From: Massilia sp. WG5
Lineage (GTDB): Bacteria > Pseudomonadota > Gammaproteobacteria > Burkholderiales > Burkholderiaceae_D
Assembly (NCBI RefSeq): GCF_001412595.2
Contig: NZ_CP012640.2
Span: forward strand, 5,890,001-5,954,000
Direction: 5' to 3'
Length of the DNA stretch: 64,000 nucleotides
In this document: positions 52,614 to 60,901 of the stretch, in pieces
How the letters are laid out: every line of letters begins with the position of its first letter
How positions within the stretch are numbered: position 1 is the stretch's first letter
The notes under the pieces: model-generated
Databases searched by the model: none
What the model was told of the DNA's origin: nothing
What the model saw: the letters and a program-made list of their open reading frames with translations, nothing else
Position numbers and translations under genes: made by a program

Positions 52614-53858
52614 ATGAAGAATTCCGCTGCTCCGACACCCGACTGGTGGAACGACGCCAGCGCCGTGCGGCGCGTCGTCAGCGATGTGCTGGCGGCCGAA
52701 CTGGCCCAGGCCCGGCCCGGACGTTCGGCGCCGGCGCTGCCCTGGCCGGACGGGCTCGACTTCGTCCGCGATCTCGGCGCCGATTCGCTCGAGCTGCTCG
52801 GCATGGGCACGGCGCTGGCCGAAGCCCTCCGGCTGGAGCGGGTTGACGTTGACGCCCGCCTGCTGGCCAGGCCGGTCCTGGACGAATGGGTGGCCGCCGC
52901 GCGCGCGGGCCTGGCGGCGGCCGCGGCGGCGGCGGGTGCGCCGGCGCTGACCTTCCGCACCTCCGGGAGTTCGGGCAGCCCGAAGCGCTGCACCCATGCG
53001 CTCGCGCTGCTGTGGCAGGAAACGCTGGAACTCGCTCGCCTGTTGCCGGGCCGAAAGCGCATCCTGAGCGTGGTGCCCGGCCACCACATCTACGGTTTCC
53101 TGTTCACGGTGCTGCTGCCGCGCGTGCTCGATGCCGAGGTGCTGGATTTGCGCACGGCGGCGCCCGACACCCTGCTGGGTGCGGCGCGGCCCGGCGACCT
53201 GATCGTGGCCCATCCGGGCTGGTGGGAGCAGGCCGCGCGCCTCGGCCCGCGCTTCGGCCCGGATATCGCCGGCACCAGCTCGACCGCGCCATGCCCGGAT
53301 CCGCTGGCGCTCGAGTTGGGCGAAGCCGGGCTGCGCCTGCTGCAGGTGCTCGGCAGCTCGGAGACGGCCGGGGTCGGGTGGCGCGAGGAAGCGGGCGCGC
53401 CGTTCGTGCTGTTGCCGTATTGGACGCGTCCCGGCGTCCCGGACGAGCTGGCGCGCACGCTTCCCGATGGCGGGACGGCGCGCTACCCGCTGCAGGACAG
53501 GCTGGAGTGGGAAGACGCGCGCCGCTTCCGGCCCGCCGGGCGCATCGATTGCGCGGTGCAGGTCGGCGGCGTGAACGTGTTCCCGTCCTACGTGGCCGAG
53601 GTGCTGCGCATGCACCCGCGGGTGGCGGATGCCGCGGTGCGCCTGATGCGGCCGGACGAGGGGCGGCGCCTGAAAGCCTTCGTGGTGCCGGCGGCGAGCG
53701 TCGACGAAGCCGAGCTGGCGGCGCTGCGCGCGGCGCTGCTGGACTGGTGCGCCGAACGCTTGGTCGCGCCCGAGCGGCCGGCCGCACTCAGCTTCGGGGA
53801 CCGCCTGCCGCGCCAGGCCAGCGGCAAGCCGGCCGACTGGATCATCGACTCCGTATGA
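52614..53858 (+). CDS. pcl: PYP-type 4-coumarate ligase with carrier-like N-terminus
   Basis: A 414-aa adenylating enzyme of the short 4-coumarate-CoA ligase family that activates p-coumarate for PYP. Residues about 17-100 look like an acyl-carrier domain, with DLGADSLELLG placing Ser58 at the phosphopantetheine position. The AMP-forming core has the P-loop-like TSGSSGSPK (116-124), SSETAG (about 247-252), GRIDCAVQVGGVNVFP (from about 309) and the C-terminal catalytic Lys in RQASGKPADW (about 405). It lacks the N-terminal subdomain of full-length 4CL enzymes. It is divergent from pyp across 194 bp and overlaps the convergent thioesterase by 17 bp. An AGAGAACGAG stretch precedes the ATG. Confidence 0.88.
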   Translation: MKNSAAPTPDWWNDASAVRRVVSDVLAAELAQARPGRSAPALPWPDGLDFVRDLGADSLELLGMGTALAEALRLERVDVDARLLARPVLDEWVAAARAGLAAAAAAAGAPALTFRTSGSSGSPKRCTHALALLWQETLELARLLPGRKRILSVVPGHHIYGFLFTVLLPRVLDAEVLDLRTAAPDTLLGAARPGDLIVAHPGWWEQAARLGPRFGPDIAGTSSTAPCPDPLALELGEAGLRLLQVLGSSETAGVGWREEAGAPFVLLPYWTRPGVPDELARTLPDGGTARYPLQDRLEWEDARRFRPAGRIDCAVQVGGVNVFPSYVAEVLRMHPRVADAAVRLMRPDEGRRLKAFVVPAASVDEAELAALRAALLDWCAERLVAPERPAALSFGDRLPRQASGKPADWIIDSV

Positions 53859-54339
53859 TCGCCGGCATGTAGGCGTCGAGGAATTCCTGGGGCATGCGGC
53901 GCGGCCGTCCGCTTCCCAGCTCGATGCAGACCAGATCCCAGCGCCCGCGCAGCACGGTGGCGCCGTCGCTGTTGCGCACCAGCTGGAAGCGGCGCTCCAT
54001 CGACAGCTTGCCGTCGCCGCCGACCAGCCAGGTGGCCAGGGTCAGTTCTTCGTGCTCGACGGTCGGCAGGATGTAATCGTATTCGCCGCGCCGGATCGCC
54101 ATCGCGCGGTCCAGGCGCCGGTAATCGTCCAGCCCCAGTCCGAGCGATTCGGAATGGGCCCAGCCGACCTGTTCGCACCAGCGCACGTAGACGGCGTTGT
54201 TGGTGTGGTTCAGGCCATCGATGTCGGCGGCCACTGGCGCGCGCGGCAGCGTGAAGGCTTGCGGATAATCCCAGTTCAAATCGTGCCTTCCTTGTGTTTG
54301 TGCTTGGGCCAGCCATTCTACCGTCCGTCCATGCGACAC
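53842..54339 (-). CDS. Acyl-CoA thioesterase (4HBT hotdog fold)
   Basis: A 165-aa hotdog thioesterase of the 4-hydroxybenzoyl-CoA thioesterase/YbgC-like group. The catalytic region ADIDGLNHTNNAVYVRWCEQ carries the Asp and the conserved H-x-N-N. No signal peptide is visible. It would hydrolyse an acyl-CoA thioester in the cytosol. Its 3' end overlaps the convergent pcl gene by 17 bp, so an anti-sense or editing relationship with coumaroyl-CoA is conceivable, but a housekeeping role is equally possible. Confidence 0.87.
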   Translation of the reverse strand: MSHGRTVEWLAQAQTQGRHDLNWDYPQAFTLPRAPVAADIDGLNHTNNAVYVRWCEQVGWAHSESLGLGLDDYRRLDRAMAIRRGEYDYILPTVEHEELTLATWLVGGDGKLSMERRFQLVRNSDGATVLRGRWDLVCIELGSGRPRRMPQEFLDAYMPAIIRSR

Positions 54340-54372
54340 GCCAGGAAGCGCTTGGCGATAATGGCAAGCGGC

Positions 54373-55251
54373 CTATTCGAGTTCGAGCAGCAGCGGCTGG
54401 TGAACTGAACCGCAGGCCAGGCCGCCCACATGGAGTGCGCGTACGCGCGGCGCGAGGTCGGCGCCGACGAAGGCGTAGTCGAAGGTGAAGGGCGTGCCGC
54501 TCGGGTCGCGCAGGCCGACCGTGGGCGCATGCGCTTCGGTCGGGTGCGTGAGCTGCCAGGCGTCGCGCCAGGGCGGGGCTTCGTCGCGGCTTGTGTCGAA
54601 CGCGGGCTCCAGTAGGGCCTGGTGGGACCCCGAGCCGGGCAGCATGTTGAAGTTGCCGAGCAGCACCGCCGGCGCGGGCCGCGGCAGGGCCGCGAAGGGC
54701 GCGTTGCGGTCGCCGCCGGGGCCGGCATCGGCGCGCGGATGGCGCACGTGCCCCCAGGCTTCGCGCTGCAGCGCGCGCAAGGCGCCGATCTGGGCCAGGC
54801 GCTGGCGCTCGGAGAAATATTCGAGGTGGACGATCAGGACGCGCAACAGGCCCGGCGGCGTGTCCAGCGCGAGTTCGAGGACCACGCGCGGCATGCTCGG
54901 CGCGGCGTCCGCCGGCCAGGGCAGGGAGTGGCGCAGCACCTGCACGATCGGATGGCGCGAGAACGCCATGCTGCCCAGCCGGCGCCGGCCGCCCTCGGGC
55001 GCGAGCGTGTCCACGGCATAGGCGCGCGCGGCCTGCCAGCCGGGCAGGCGCTGCGCGAGGCCGGCGAACTGGTCGCCGCCGGGACTGCCGTCGCGGGCCG
55101 GGAAGCCGCAGGCGACTTCCTGCAGGCAGAGTAGGTCGGCGCCGGGCGCGAAGCGCTCGATGCAGGCGAGCACGCCGTCGAGGTCGGCGCCGCCGTCCGG
55201 GGCGCGGGCGGACTGGATGTTCCAGGAAAGCAGCTTGAGCATGGCGTCCAT
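54373..55251 (-). CDS. Endonuclease/exonuclease/phosphatase (EEP) family protein
   Basis: A 292-aa cytosolic protein of the metal-dependent EEP fold. Recognisable motifs are LLSWNIQS at the N-terminus, LLCLQEV for the metal-binding Glu, and VHLEYFSERQRLAQ. Two usual catalytic positions differ: GNFNMLP instead of GDFN, and CGSVHQPLLLELE at the end instead of the SDH motif. Family members include nucleases, sphingomyelinases and phosphatases, so the reaction is not known and activity may be altered. The internal ATG three codons downstream is an equally plausible start. It lies on the same strand as the thioesterase, 33 bp upstream. Confidence 0.8.
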   Translation of the reverse strand: MDAMLKLLSWNIQSARAPDGGADLDGVLACIERFAPGADLLCLQEVACGFPARDGSPGGDQFAGLAQRLPGWQAARAYAVDTLAPEGGRRRLGSMAFSRHPIVQVLRHSLPWPADAAPSMPRVVLELALDTPPGLLRVLIVHLEYFSERQRLAQIGALRALQREAWGHVRHPRADAGPGGDRNAPFAALPRPAPAVLLGNFNMLPGSGSHQALLEPAFDTSRDEAPPWRDAWQLTHPTEAHAPTVGLRDPSGTPFTFDYAFVGADLAPRVRALHVGGLACGSVHQPLLLELE

Positions 55252-55375
55252 TCGTCGGTGTTCGGAGCACTCAGGATAAAAAAGGACGGCCGGGGCGGGC
55301 TGATGCAGCTCATGCGTGCGCCGGGGAACAACAGGGCGGCTGCGTGGTCAAGCATCCGTTCACAGCGAGGGAACG

Positions 55376-55744
55376 ATGTACACGATGATCTTGTTGCTGT
55401 ATCTGCAGTCGGGCCTGGACGTTACGCTGGACCAGGCCAACCTGCGCGGCGAATTCGCCACCGTGGCGGAGTGCGAGGCCGCCGCGGCCAGGTTGCGCGG
55501 GCCGGTCCCGATTCCCCGCAACGTCCAGGCCGCCTGGCAGGACGTCATGTGCATCCGGCTGAACCGGGGCGTCAGCGTCAACCAGATGAAGCCGGTCGAG
55601 CTGGGCAAGCTGCTGCAGGACAATCCGCCGCTGGGCTGCCAGGCCGAGGGCGCCTGGGAACGGGTGGCGGAACTGTGCAGGGCGCCGGAGCGGACGCCGC
55701 CGCCGGCGCCGAACGGCGGCGACAAGCCCGAAGGCAAGCGTTGA
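55376..55744 (+). CDS. Hypothetical protein
   Basis: A 122-aa protein starting at the ATG preceded by GCGAGGGA. The first 11 residues are hydrophobic (MYTMILLLYLQSG) but too short for a signal peptide of normal length. Three or four cysteines occur (AECEAA, VMCIRL, GCQAEG, LCRAPE), and the Pro-rich C-terminus (RTPPPAPNGGDKPEGKR) looks disordered. No family is recognised. It is convergent with the Pro-rich membrane gene at 55763. Confidence 0.6.
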   Translation: MYTMILLLYLQSGLDVTLDQANLRGEFATVAECEAAAARLRGPVPIPRNVQAAWQDVMCIRLNRGVSVNQMKPVELGKLLQDNPPLGCQAEGAWERVAELCRAPERTPPPAPNGGDKPEGKR

Positions 55745-55762
55745 GCCCGTGGGCGGCGGGCT

Positions 55763-56503
55763 TCAGTCTTCCTTCCACTGCGCGCCCCTGGGGCAGGGCA
55801 CATCGCCCGCGTCGCCGGACAGCAGCATGCCGCGCATGCCGAGCGGATTGACGCTGCCGCTGCGCCGGCAGATGGTGGCGTTGCCGATGCGCTTGCGGTA
55901 GATGACGACGCCGTCCGGCGCCGTATAGCTGTCTTCGCGCACGCTCATCGAACGGTCGATGTGGGCCGCTTCCAGGCCGCGCCGGAAGCGGCCCATGGGC
56001 GTGTCAGGTTCGTCGGGGATGCCGGATTTCCCCTTGCGCAGTTCGCGGTCGATGCGGCCGGCCTGGCGTTTCGACAACCCGAGCGAGAAGCCGCCCCCGG
56101 CCTCCTTTTGCGCGCGAATGGCCTGCTGCACGTCGACCGGCGCGCCGGCATTGTCCAGGCCGGGCGCGGCCGGCTGTGGCGGCGGCGCCGGCTTGTCGTC
56201 GGACGGCGCCGGCTTGCCATCCGGCGGCGCCGGGGGCGGGAAAGGCGCGGTCAGCGGCGCGGCGGCGCGCGAAGGCAGCGAGCGGGGAAGCGATGGGGAC
56301 GGCGGCGGGACCGCAGGGCGCCGCGGCCGGACAGTGCGCGGCTGCAGCAGGATCGAGACGACGTGCGACGTCTCCGGCAGGCGCGGAAGTGCGCGCCGCT
56401 GCTGCATCCAGGCCAGCAGCGCCGCCATGTGCATGAAAAGAATCAGCGCCAGCGCGGCCCGGTTCCTGGTGGGGAAACCTGCCGCGCCGGCGCCGTGGCT
56501 CAT
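55763..56503 (-). CDS. Membrane-anchored proline-rich protein
   Basis: A 246-aa protein with one N-terminal transmembrane helix (about 17-34, ALALILFMHMAALLAWM) and a long Pro/Ala-rich linker (about 60-125). This resembles TonB-type periplasm-spanning linkers, but the C-terminal TonB fold is absent. The C-terminal domain contains two Cys (ATICRRSG and VPCPRG) and short motifs PMGRFRRGLEAAHIDRSMSV and YTAPDGVVIYRKRIG. It starts 13 bp after the aminopeptidase stop on the same strand. No family is recognised. Confidence 0.7.
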   Translation of the reverse strand: MSHGAGAAGFPTRNRAALALILFMHMAALLAWMQQRRALPRLPETSHVVSILLQPRTVRPRRPAVPPPSPSLPRSLPSRAAAPLTAPFPPPAPPDGKPAPSDDKPAPPPQPAAPGLDNAGAPVDVQQAIRAQKEAGGGFSLGLSKRQAGRIDRELRKGKSGIPDEPDTPMGRFRRGLEAAHIDRSMSVREDSYTAPDGVVIYRKRIGNATICRRSGSVNPLGMRGMLLSGDAGDVPCPRGAQWKED

Positions 56504-56516
56504 GCTTCGCGCCCGC

Positions 56517-59159
56517 TTACTTCGCGCTCATCGCCTGCTTGATGGCCACGCAGCGCTGGTCTTCCTCGAGCGTGTCGAGCAGGGCGCGGCGGGTGCCGGC
56601 CGACAGATCCTTCATCTGCGCGCCGGCCGCCTGCAGGCGCTTGACGCTGGCCGGGGTGCAGCTGGCCGGGAGCATGCTCGGACCGTAGGCGCGCATGTAG
56701 ACCGGACCGGCGCTCTTGTCCAGCTCCGGCAGCTTCGCCAGGCGCTGGTCGGCGGTCTGTTCGGCCAGGGCTTTCTGCTCGGCCGGGTACAGGCTGCCCA
56801 TTGCCGTACGCACTTTCGAGAAGGGCAGCTTGGTCCTGGTGTCCTGGATCGTGCCCAGCCACTCGCGCTTGACTGCCGCGTCCGGACGGATGACGGTCGC
56901 CGCCAGCGCCGCGGCCTGGCCGCTGTCCGACTTGTCGCGTTCCTGTTCGGCCTTCACCAGTTCTGCCGCGCCCGGGTAGTCGAAGCGGTTCAGGCGCGCG
57001 ATGATGGTCCAGCGCAGGTCCTGGTTGACGCTCAGGCCGTCGAGGGTCTGCTTGCCGTCCAGCAGGGCGGCCAGGCGGTCGAGGGCCGGGCGCGAGCTGG
57101 CCAGGCCGACATAGGCGCCGAACCAGCGGCGCTGGAAGTCGTCATTGCCCTTGGCGGCGACAGCGGCCTTCCAGGCCATGTCTTCGAGCTGGCGGCCGGC
57201 CTGCTGCGCGTAGGCGCTGTCCGGATCGCCGGCGCTCAGGTAGTGTTTGGCGGCGCCGACCTTGCCCAGCACGTCGCCCAGCAGGGTGTAATCCTTCTCC
57301 TGCGGCGCATTGTTCAGGGCGGTGGCGATGAACTCGTTGAGCGGCAGCTTGGCGTCGCGCACGCCATCCCACAAGCTCTGCCACAGCATGGCGCGCAGCA
57401 GGGGATCGTCGACGCTGGCCAGGCTGCCGCGCGCCGTGTCGAAGGAGCGCTTGTCGAGCTGGACCTTGACGAAGCCCCAGTCGCCGAAGTTCGGGTACAC
57501 CAGGTCCGGGCAGGCTGCGCCGACCATGCCCGGCACCGCGGTCTTCGCGCCCTTGTAGGTGACGGCCACGTTCTTGTCGAGCTTGAGCTCTTTGCCGTCC
57601 AGGCGGAAGCTGGCGACCTGCACGCGCTGTTCGCGCAGGGTCGGGAACTGCTTCGTCGCACCCTGGTCGAGGCTGAAGGTGGCGATCTTCCCGCCCTTGC
57701 AGCTGTAATTCGCGGCGATGGTATTCACGCCCGGCTGGTACAGCCACTCCCTGGTCCAGCCCTTCAGGTCGCGGCCGGCGGCCTCGCCCAGGCTGCCGAT
57801 GAAGTCGTCGAGGGTGGCGTTGCGGTACTGGTACTTCACCAGGTAGTTGTGGACGCCTTTGCGGAATACGTCGGCGCCCAGCAGGTGCCGCAGCTGCATC
57901 AGGGTCGACGCGCCCTTCGAATAGGTGATCGCGTCGATATTGTCGAAGGCGTTCTGGGTCGACGGCACCGGTACCTCGATCGGGTGGGTGGTCGAGCGCT
58001 GGTCCTGCGCATAGGCGGCCTGCTTGCCCTCGGAATAGAAGGCGCGCCAGGCGTCCTTGAACTCGGTCGCTTCGGCGGTCGCCAGCGTGCCCATGAAGGA
58101 AGCGAAGCTTTCGTTCAGCCACAGGCCGTTCCACCACTTCATGGTGACCAGGTCGCCGAACCACTGGTGCGCCATCTCGTGCATGATCACCGAGGCCAGG
58201 CGCGCGCGCTGCTCGGAGGTCATGTCGGCCTTGTACATGAAGCCGCGTTCGGCGAAGGTGATCGCGCCGGCATTCTCCATCGCGCCGTACAGGAAGTCCG
58301 GCACCAGGATCTGGTCGTATTTCTCGAACTGGTAGGGGATGCCGAAGTAGTCGTCGAAGAAGGCCAGGCCTTCCCTGGTGTACTTGAACCACTCGGCCGG
58401 CTTGATCTGCGACGCCACCGACTGGCGCGCGAACAGGCGCAACGGGTACTTGCCGCTGTTGTCTTCCCACTTCTTGTAGGGACCGGCGTGCATCGAGAAG
58501 TTATAGGGGCTGAGCTTCCTGGTCTTCGGGAAGGTCCAGCGCTTGCCGTCGCCATTCGCCGCGACCTTCGTTTCGCGCGTGGTCGAAATGACTTCCCAGT
58601 CGCCCGGCGCGTTCACGTTGACCTGGTAGGTGCCCTTCAGGTCCGGCTGGTCGAACACCGCGAACATCTGATGGGCCGCGGCCGGCTCGAAGTGCGAGTA
58701 GGTGTAGACGCGGCCGTCGACCGGGTCGACCATGCGGTGCAGGCCTTCGCCGTTGGTGCTGTGCGGGCGCTCGTAGACGATGGTGACGGTGTTGCGGCCC
58801 TTGACCAGGTCCTGCGCCGCCAGCGTGACGAACCAGCCGTTGTACTGCGGGGTGACGCTCTTGCCGTTCACGGTGACCGACTTGACGCTGGCCTTGTCGA
58901 GGTCGACGGTCAGCGGGGACGAGGCATCGTTCAGGTCGAAGCTCAGGGTCGTGGCGCCGCCGAAGCTCTCCTTGCCCGTCAGCGTGAAGTCCAGCACGTA
59001 GTCGACGTTCGACACGCGCGCCGAGCGTGCGACGGCGTCGGCCTGCGACAGAAAGGCGTTTTCGGCACGGGCGGCCGTGGTAGCGGCTTGGGTGGCGGGA
59101 GCGCAGGCCAGCGCGGTGGCGATGGCGAGCGGCATCAGGCGAAGAGCAAAGGTGTTCAC
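56517..59159 (-). CDS. M1 family metallo-aminopeptidase
   Basis: An 880-aa zinc aminopeptidase with a Sec signal peptide (NTFALRLMPLAIATALACAP, cleavage near TQAA), so it is exported, unlike cytosolic PepN. The exopeptidase motif is YGAMENAGAITF. The zinc site is HEMAHQWFGD (His327, Glu328, His331), with the third ligand Glu in WLNESFASFMG. The N-terminal beta-barrel domain and the C-terminal helical ERAP1-like domain (about 555-870) are both present. It trims N-terminal residues from peptides in the periplasm or outside the cell. The Pro-rich gene follows 13 bp later. Confidence 0.93.
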   Translation of the reverse strand: MNTFALRLMPLAIATALACAPATQAATTAARAENAFLSQADAVARSARVSNVDYVLDFTLTGKESFGGATTLSFDLNDASSPLTVDLDKASVKSVTVNGKSVTPQYNGWFVTLAAQDLVKGRNTVTIVYERPHSTNGEGLHRMVDPVDGRVYTYSHFEPAAAHQMFAVFDQPDLKGTYQVNVNAPGDWEVISTTRETKVAANGDGKRWTFPKTRKLSPYNFSMHAGPYKKWEDNSGKYPLRLFARQSVASQIKPAEWFKYTREGLAFFDDYFGIPYQFEKYDQILVPDFLYGAMENAGAITFAERGFMYKADMTSEQRARLASVIMHEMAHQWFGDLVTMKWWNGLWLNESFASFMGTLATAEATEFKDAWRAFYSEGKQAAYAQDQRSTTHPIEVPVPSTQNAFDNIDAITYSKGASTLMQLRHLLGADVFRKGVHNYLVKYQYRNATLDDFIGSLGEAAGRDLKGWTREWLYQPGVNTIAANYSCKGGKIATFSLDQGATKQFPTLREQRVQVASFRLDGKELKLDKNVAVTYKGAKTAVPGMVGAACPDLVYPNFGDWGFVKVQLDKRSFDTARGSLASVDDPLLRAMLWQSLWDGVRDAKLPLNEFIATALNNAPQEKDYTLLGDVLGKVGAAKHYLSAGDPDSAYAQQAGRQLEDMAWKAAVAAKGNDDFQRRWFGAYVGLASSRPALDRLAALLDGKQTLDGLSVNQDLRWTIIARLNRFDYPGAAELVKAEQERDKSDSGQAAALAATVIRPDAAVKREWLGTIQDTRTKLPFSKVRTAMGSLYPAEQKALAEQTADQRLAKLPELDKSAGPVYMRAYGPSMLPASCTPASVKRLQAAGAQMKDLSAGTRRALLDTLEEDQRCVAIKQAMSAK

Positions 59160-59291
59160 GGGTGGTCCTTGCAGCGATTGACGAAGAATGGATCGCGCAA
59201 GAATAGCATGTCAGCAACATTAATCGTACTGATATGCGAGCCGGAAAGGGGATTTTTTGCTGCCGTGAACGGCTGGCGGGGAAGGTAAATA

Positions 59292-59323
59292 CCCTTCGAT
59301 ATATGCATGCATATATCGAAGGG
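59292..59323. repeat. Perfect 32-bp palindrome
   Basis: A perfect 16-bp inverted repeat with no loop, CCCTTCGATATATGCA followed by its exact complement. It is AT-rich inside a GC-rich chromosome. It lies 9 bp after the stop of the alkene reductase gene (minus strand). It could form a cruciform or a terminator-like hairpin, but no T-run follows. Confidence 0.9.
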
Positions 59324-59332
59324 CAGAAAGGC

Positions 59333-60394
59333 TCAGGCGTTCGCCTGCAGCGCCGGATAGTCGATATAGCCTTCCGGGCCCGGTGCATAGAACTTTTCAG
59401 GACGCGCCGGATTCAGCGGTGCGTTCTGCTTCAGGCGCGCCGGCAGGTCGGGGTTGGCGATGAACCACTGGCCCCAGGCGACCGCGTCCGCTTCGCCGCT
59501 GTTCAGCAGCTGCTCGGCGCTTTCACGGGTCAGCTTTTCGTTGGCGATGTAGACGCCGCCGAAGGCTTTCTTCAGTTCGGGGCCGAGGCGGTCGTCGCCG
59601 ATCGCTTCGCGGGCGCAGATGAAGGCGATGCCGCGCTTGCCCAGCTCGCGGGCGACGTAGCCGAAGGTTGCCGAAGGGGTCGAATCGCCCATGTCGTGCG
59701 AGTCGCGGCGCGGGGCCAGGTGCATGCCGACGCGGTCGGCGCCCCAGACCTCGATGCAGGCGTCGGTGACTTCCAGCATCAGGCGGGCGCGGTTTTCGAT
59801 CGGGCCGCCGTAGGCATCCTTGCGCTGGTTGGTCTTGTCCTGCAGGAACTGGTCGAGCAGGTAGCCATTCGCGCCATGGACTTCGACGCCGTCGAAGCCG
59901 GCTTTCTTCGCGTTCTCGGCGCCCTTGCGGTAGGCGGCGACGATGCCCGGGATCTCTTCCAGGTCCAGCGCGCGCGGGGTCTCGTATTCCTTGATCGGAC
60001 GGACCAGGCTGACGTGGCCGGCCGGCTTGATGCTCGAGGGCGCCACCGGCTTGTCGCCGTTCAGGAAGAGCGGATCCGAGATGCGGCCGACGTGCCACAG
60101 CTGCAGGAAGATGCGGCCGCCGGCCTTGTGCACGGCATCGGTCACCAGCTTCCAGCCTGCGACCTGCTCGTCGGACCAGATGCCCGGGGTGTCGGCATAG
60201 CCCACGCCCATCGGCGTCACCGAGGTGGCTTCCGACAGGATCAGGCCGGCCGAGGCGCGCTGCGCGTAGTACTCGGCCATCATGGCGTTCGGCACGCGGG
60301 CTTCGCCGGCGCGCGAGCGGGTCAGCGGCGCCATCACGATGCGGTTCGGCAGCTCCAGCGCGCCAACTTTCAGAGGGGAAAACAATGTGGTCAT
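59333..60394 (-). CDS. nemA: Alkene reductase, old yellow enzyme family
   Basis: A 353-aa FMN flavoprotein of the NemA/OYE class that reduces activated C=C bonds with NADPH and can act on nitro-esters and N-ethylmaleimide. The ATG at 60394 follows GGAGT and begins MTTLFSPLKVGALELPNRIV. The FMN/substrate motif HGANGYLLDQFLQ (His-x-x-Asn) is intact, as is the C-terminal FMN-phosphate stretch. The proton-donor tyrosine is expected in the subfamily DAYGGPIENRAR region. No TetR/NemR-type regulator is adjacent. The 32-bp palindrome follows. Confidence 0.92.
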   Translation of the reverse strand: MTTLFSPLKVGALELPNRIVMAPLTRSRAGEARVPNAMMAEYYAQRASAGLILSEATSVTPMGVGYADTPGIWSDEQVAGWKLVTDAVHKAGGRIFLQLWHVGRISDPLFLNGDKPVAPSSIKPAGHVSLVRPIKEYETPRALDLEEIPGIVAAYRKGAENAKKAGFDGVEVHGANGYLLDQFLQDKTNQRKDAYGGPIENRARLMLEVTDACIEVWGADRVGMHLAPRRDSHDMGDSTPSATFGYVARELGKRGIAFICAREAIGDDRLGPELKKAFGGVYIANEKLTRESAEQLLNSGEADAVAWGQWFIANPDLPARLKQNAPLNPARPEKFYAPGPEGYIDYPALQANA

Positions 60395-60562
60395 CAGTAC
60401 TCCTGTTCTTGTTGACTCGGAATTCAGTAAGGCGGCCGCCATCTTACGACAGCCGCGGAATTCCTGCCGGGGCCGTCCCGCTTTTGCCTGCGGGTCACAA
60501 ATCGGGCGCAGCGGGGAGTGCTATACTTGCGGCCCTTTGTGCATGGATGAGCGGAGAAGCCG

Positions 60563-60883
60563 ATGAGTTGGGCGTATCTGGTGATTGCCGGATTGCTGGA
60601 AGTGGCCTGGGCCGTGGGGCTGAAATACACGGCCGGGTTCAGCCGCCTGTGGCCATCCGTGTTCACGCTGGCGACCATGGCCGGCAGCGTCGGCATGCTC
60701 GGCCTGGCGCTGCGCACGCTGCCGCTCGGCACCGCCTACGCCGTGTGGACCGGGATCGGCACCGTCGGCACCGCCGTGTTCGGCATGCTGATGCTGGGCG
60801 AGCCGGCCGGCGCCCTGCGCCTGCTGTCGATCGGGCTGATCGTGGCCGGCATCGTCGGCCTGAAGCTGCTCGCGCCGGCCTGA
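60563..60883 (+). CDS. gdx: Guanidinium exporter of the SMR family (SugE/Gdx)
   Basis: A 106-aa four-helix small multidrug resistance protein. It has the Gdx/SugE signature [14 protein letters not shown] rather than the quaternary-ammonium EmrE pattern, and the essential Glu13 (AGLLEVAW). Gdx proteins are dual-topology dimers exporting guanidinium in exchange for protons. I found no guanidine riboswitch motif upstream. A TATACT -10-like element lies about 35 bp before the ATG. The symbol gdx follows the current name for sugE. Confidence 0.88.
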   Translation: MSWAYLVIAGLLEVAWAVGLKYTAGFSRLWPSVFTLATMAGSVGMLGLALRTLPLGTAYAVWTGIGTVGTAVFGMLMLGEPAGALRLLSIGLIVAGIVGLKLLAPA

Positions 60884-60901
60884 AGCGTCCTGCCGCGCCG
60901 C

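Noticed and set aside
60440..60562. Guanidine riboswitch upstream of gdx
   Set aside because: I looked for the ykkC-I motif and for the two ACGR hairpins of guanidine-II and saw neither. A covariance-model search would be decisive.
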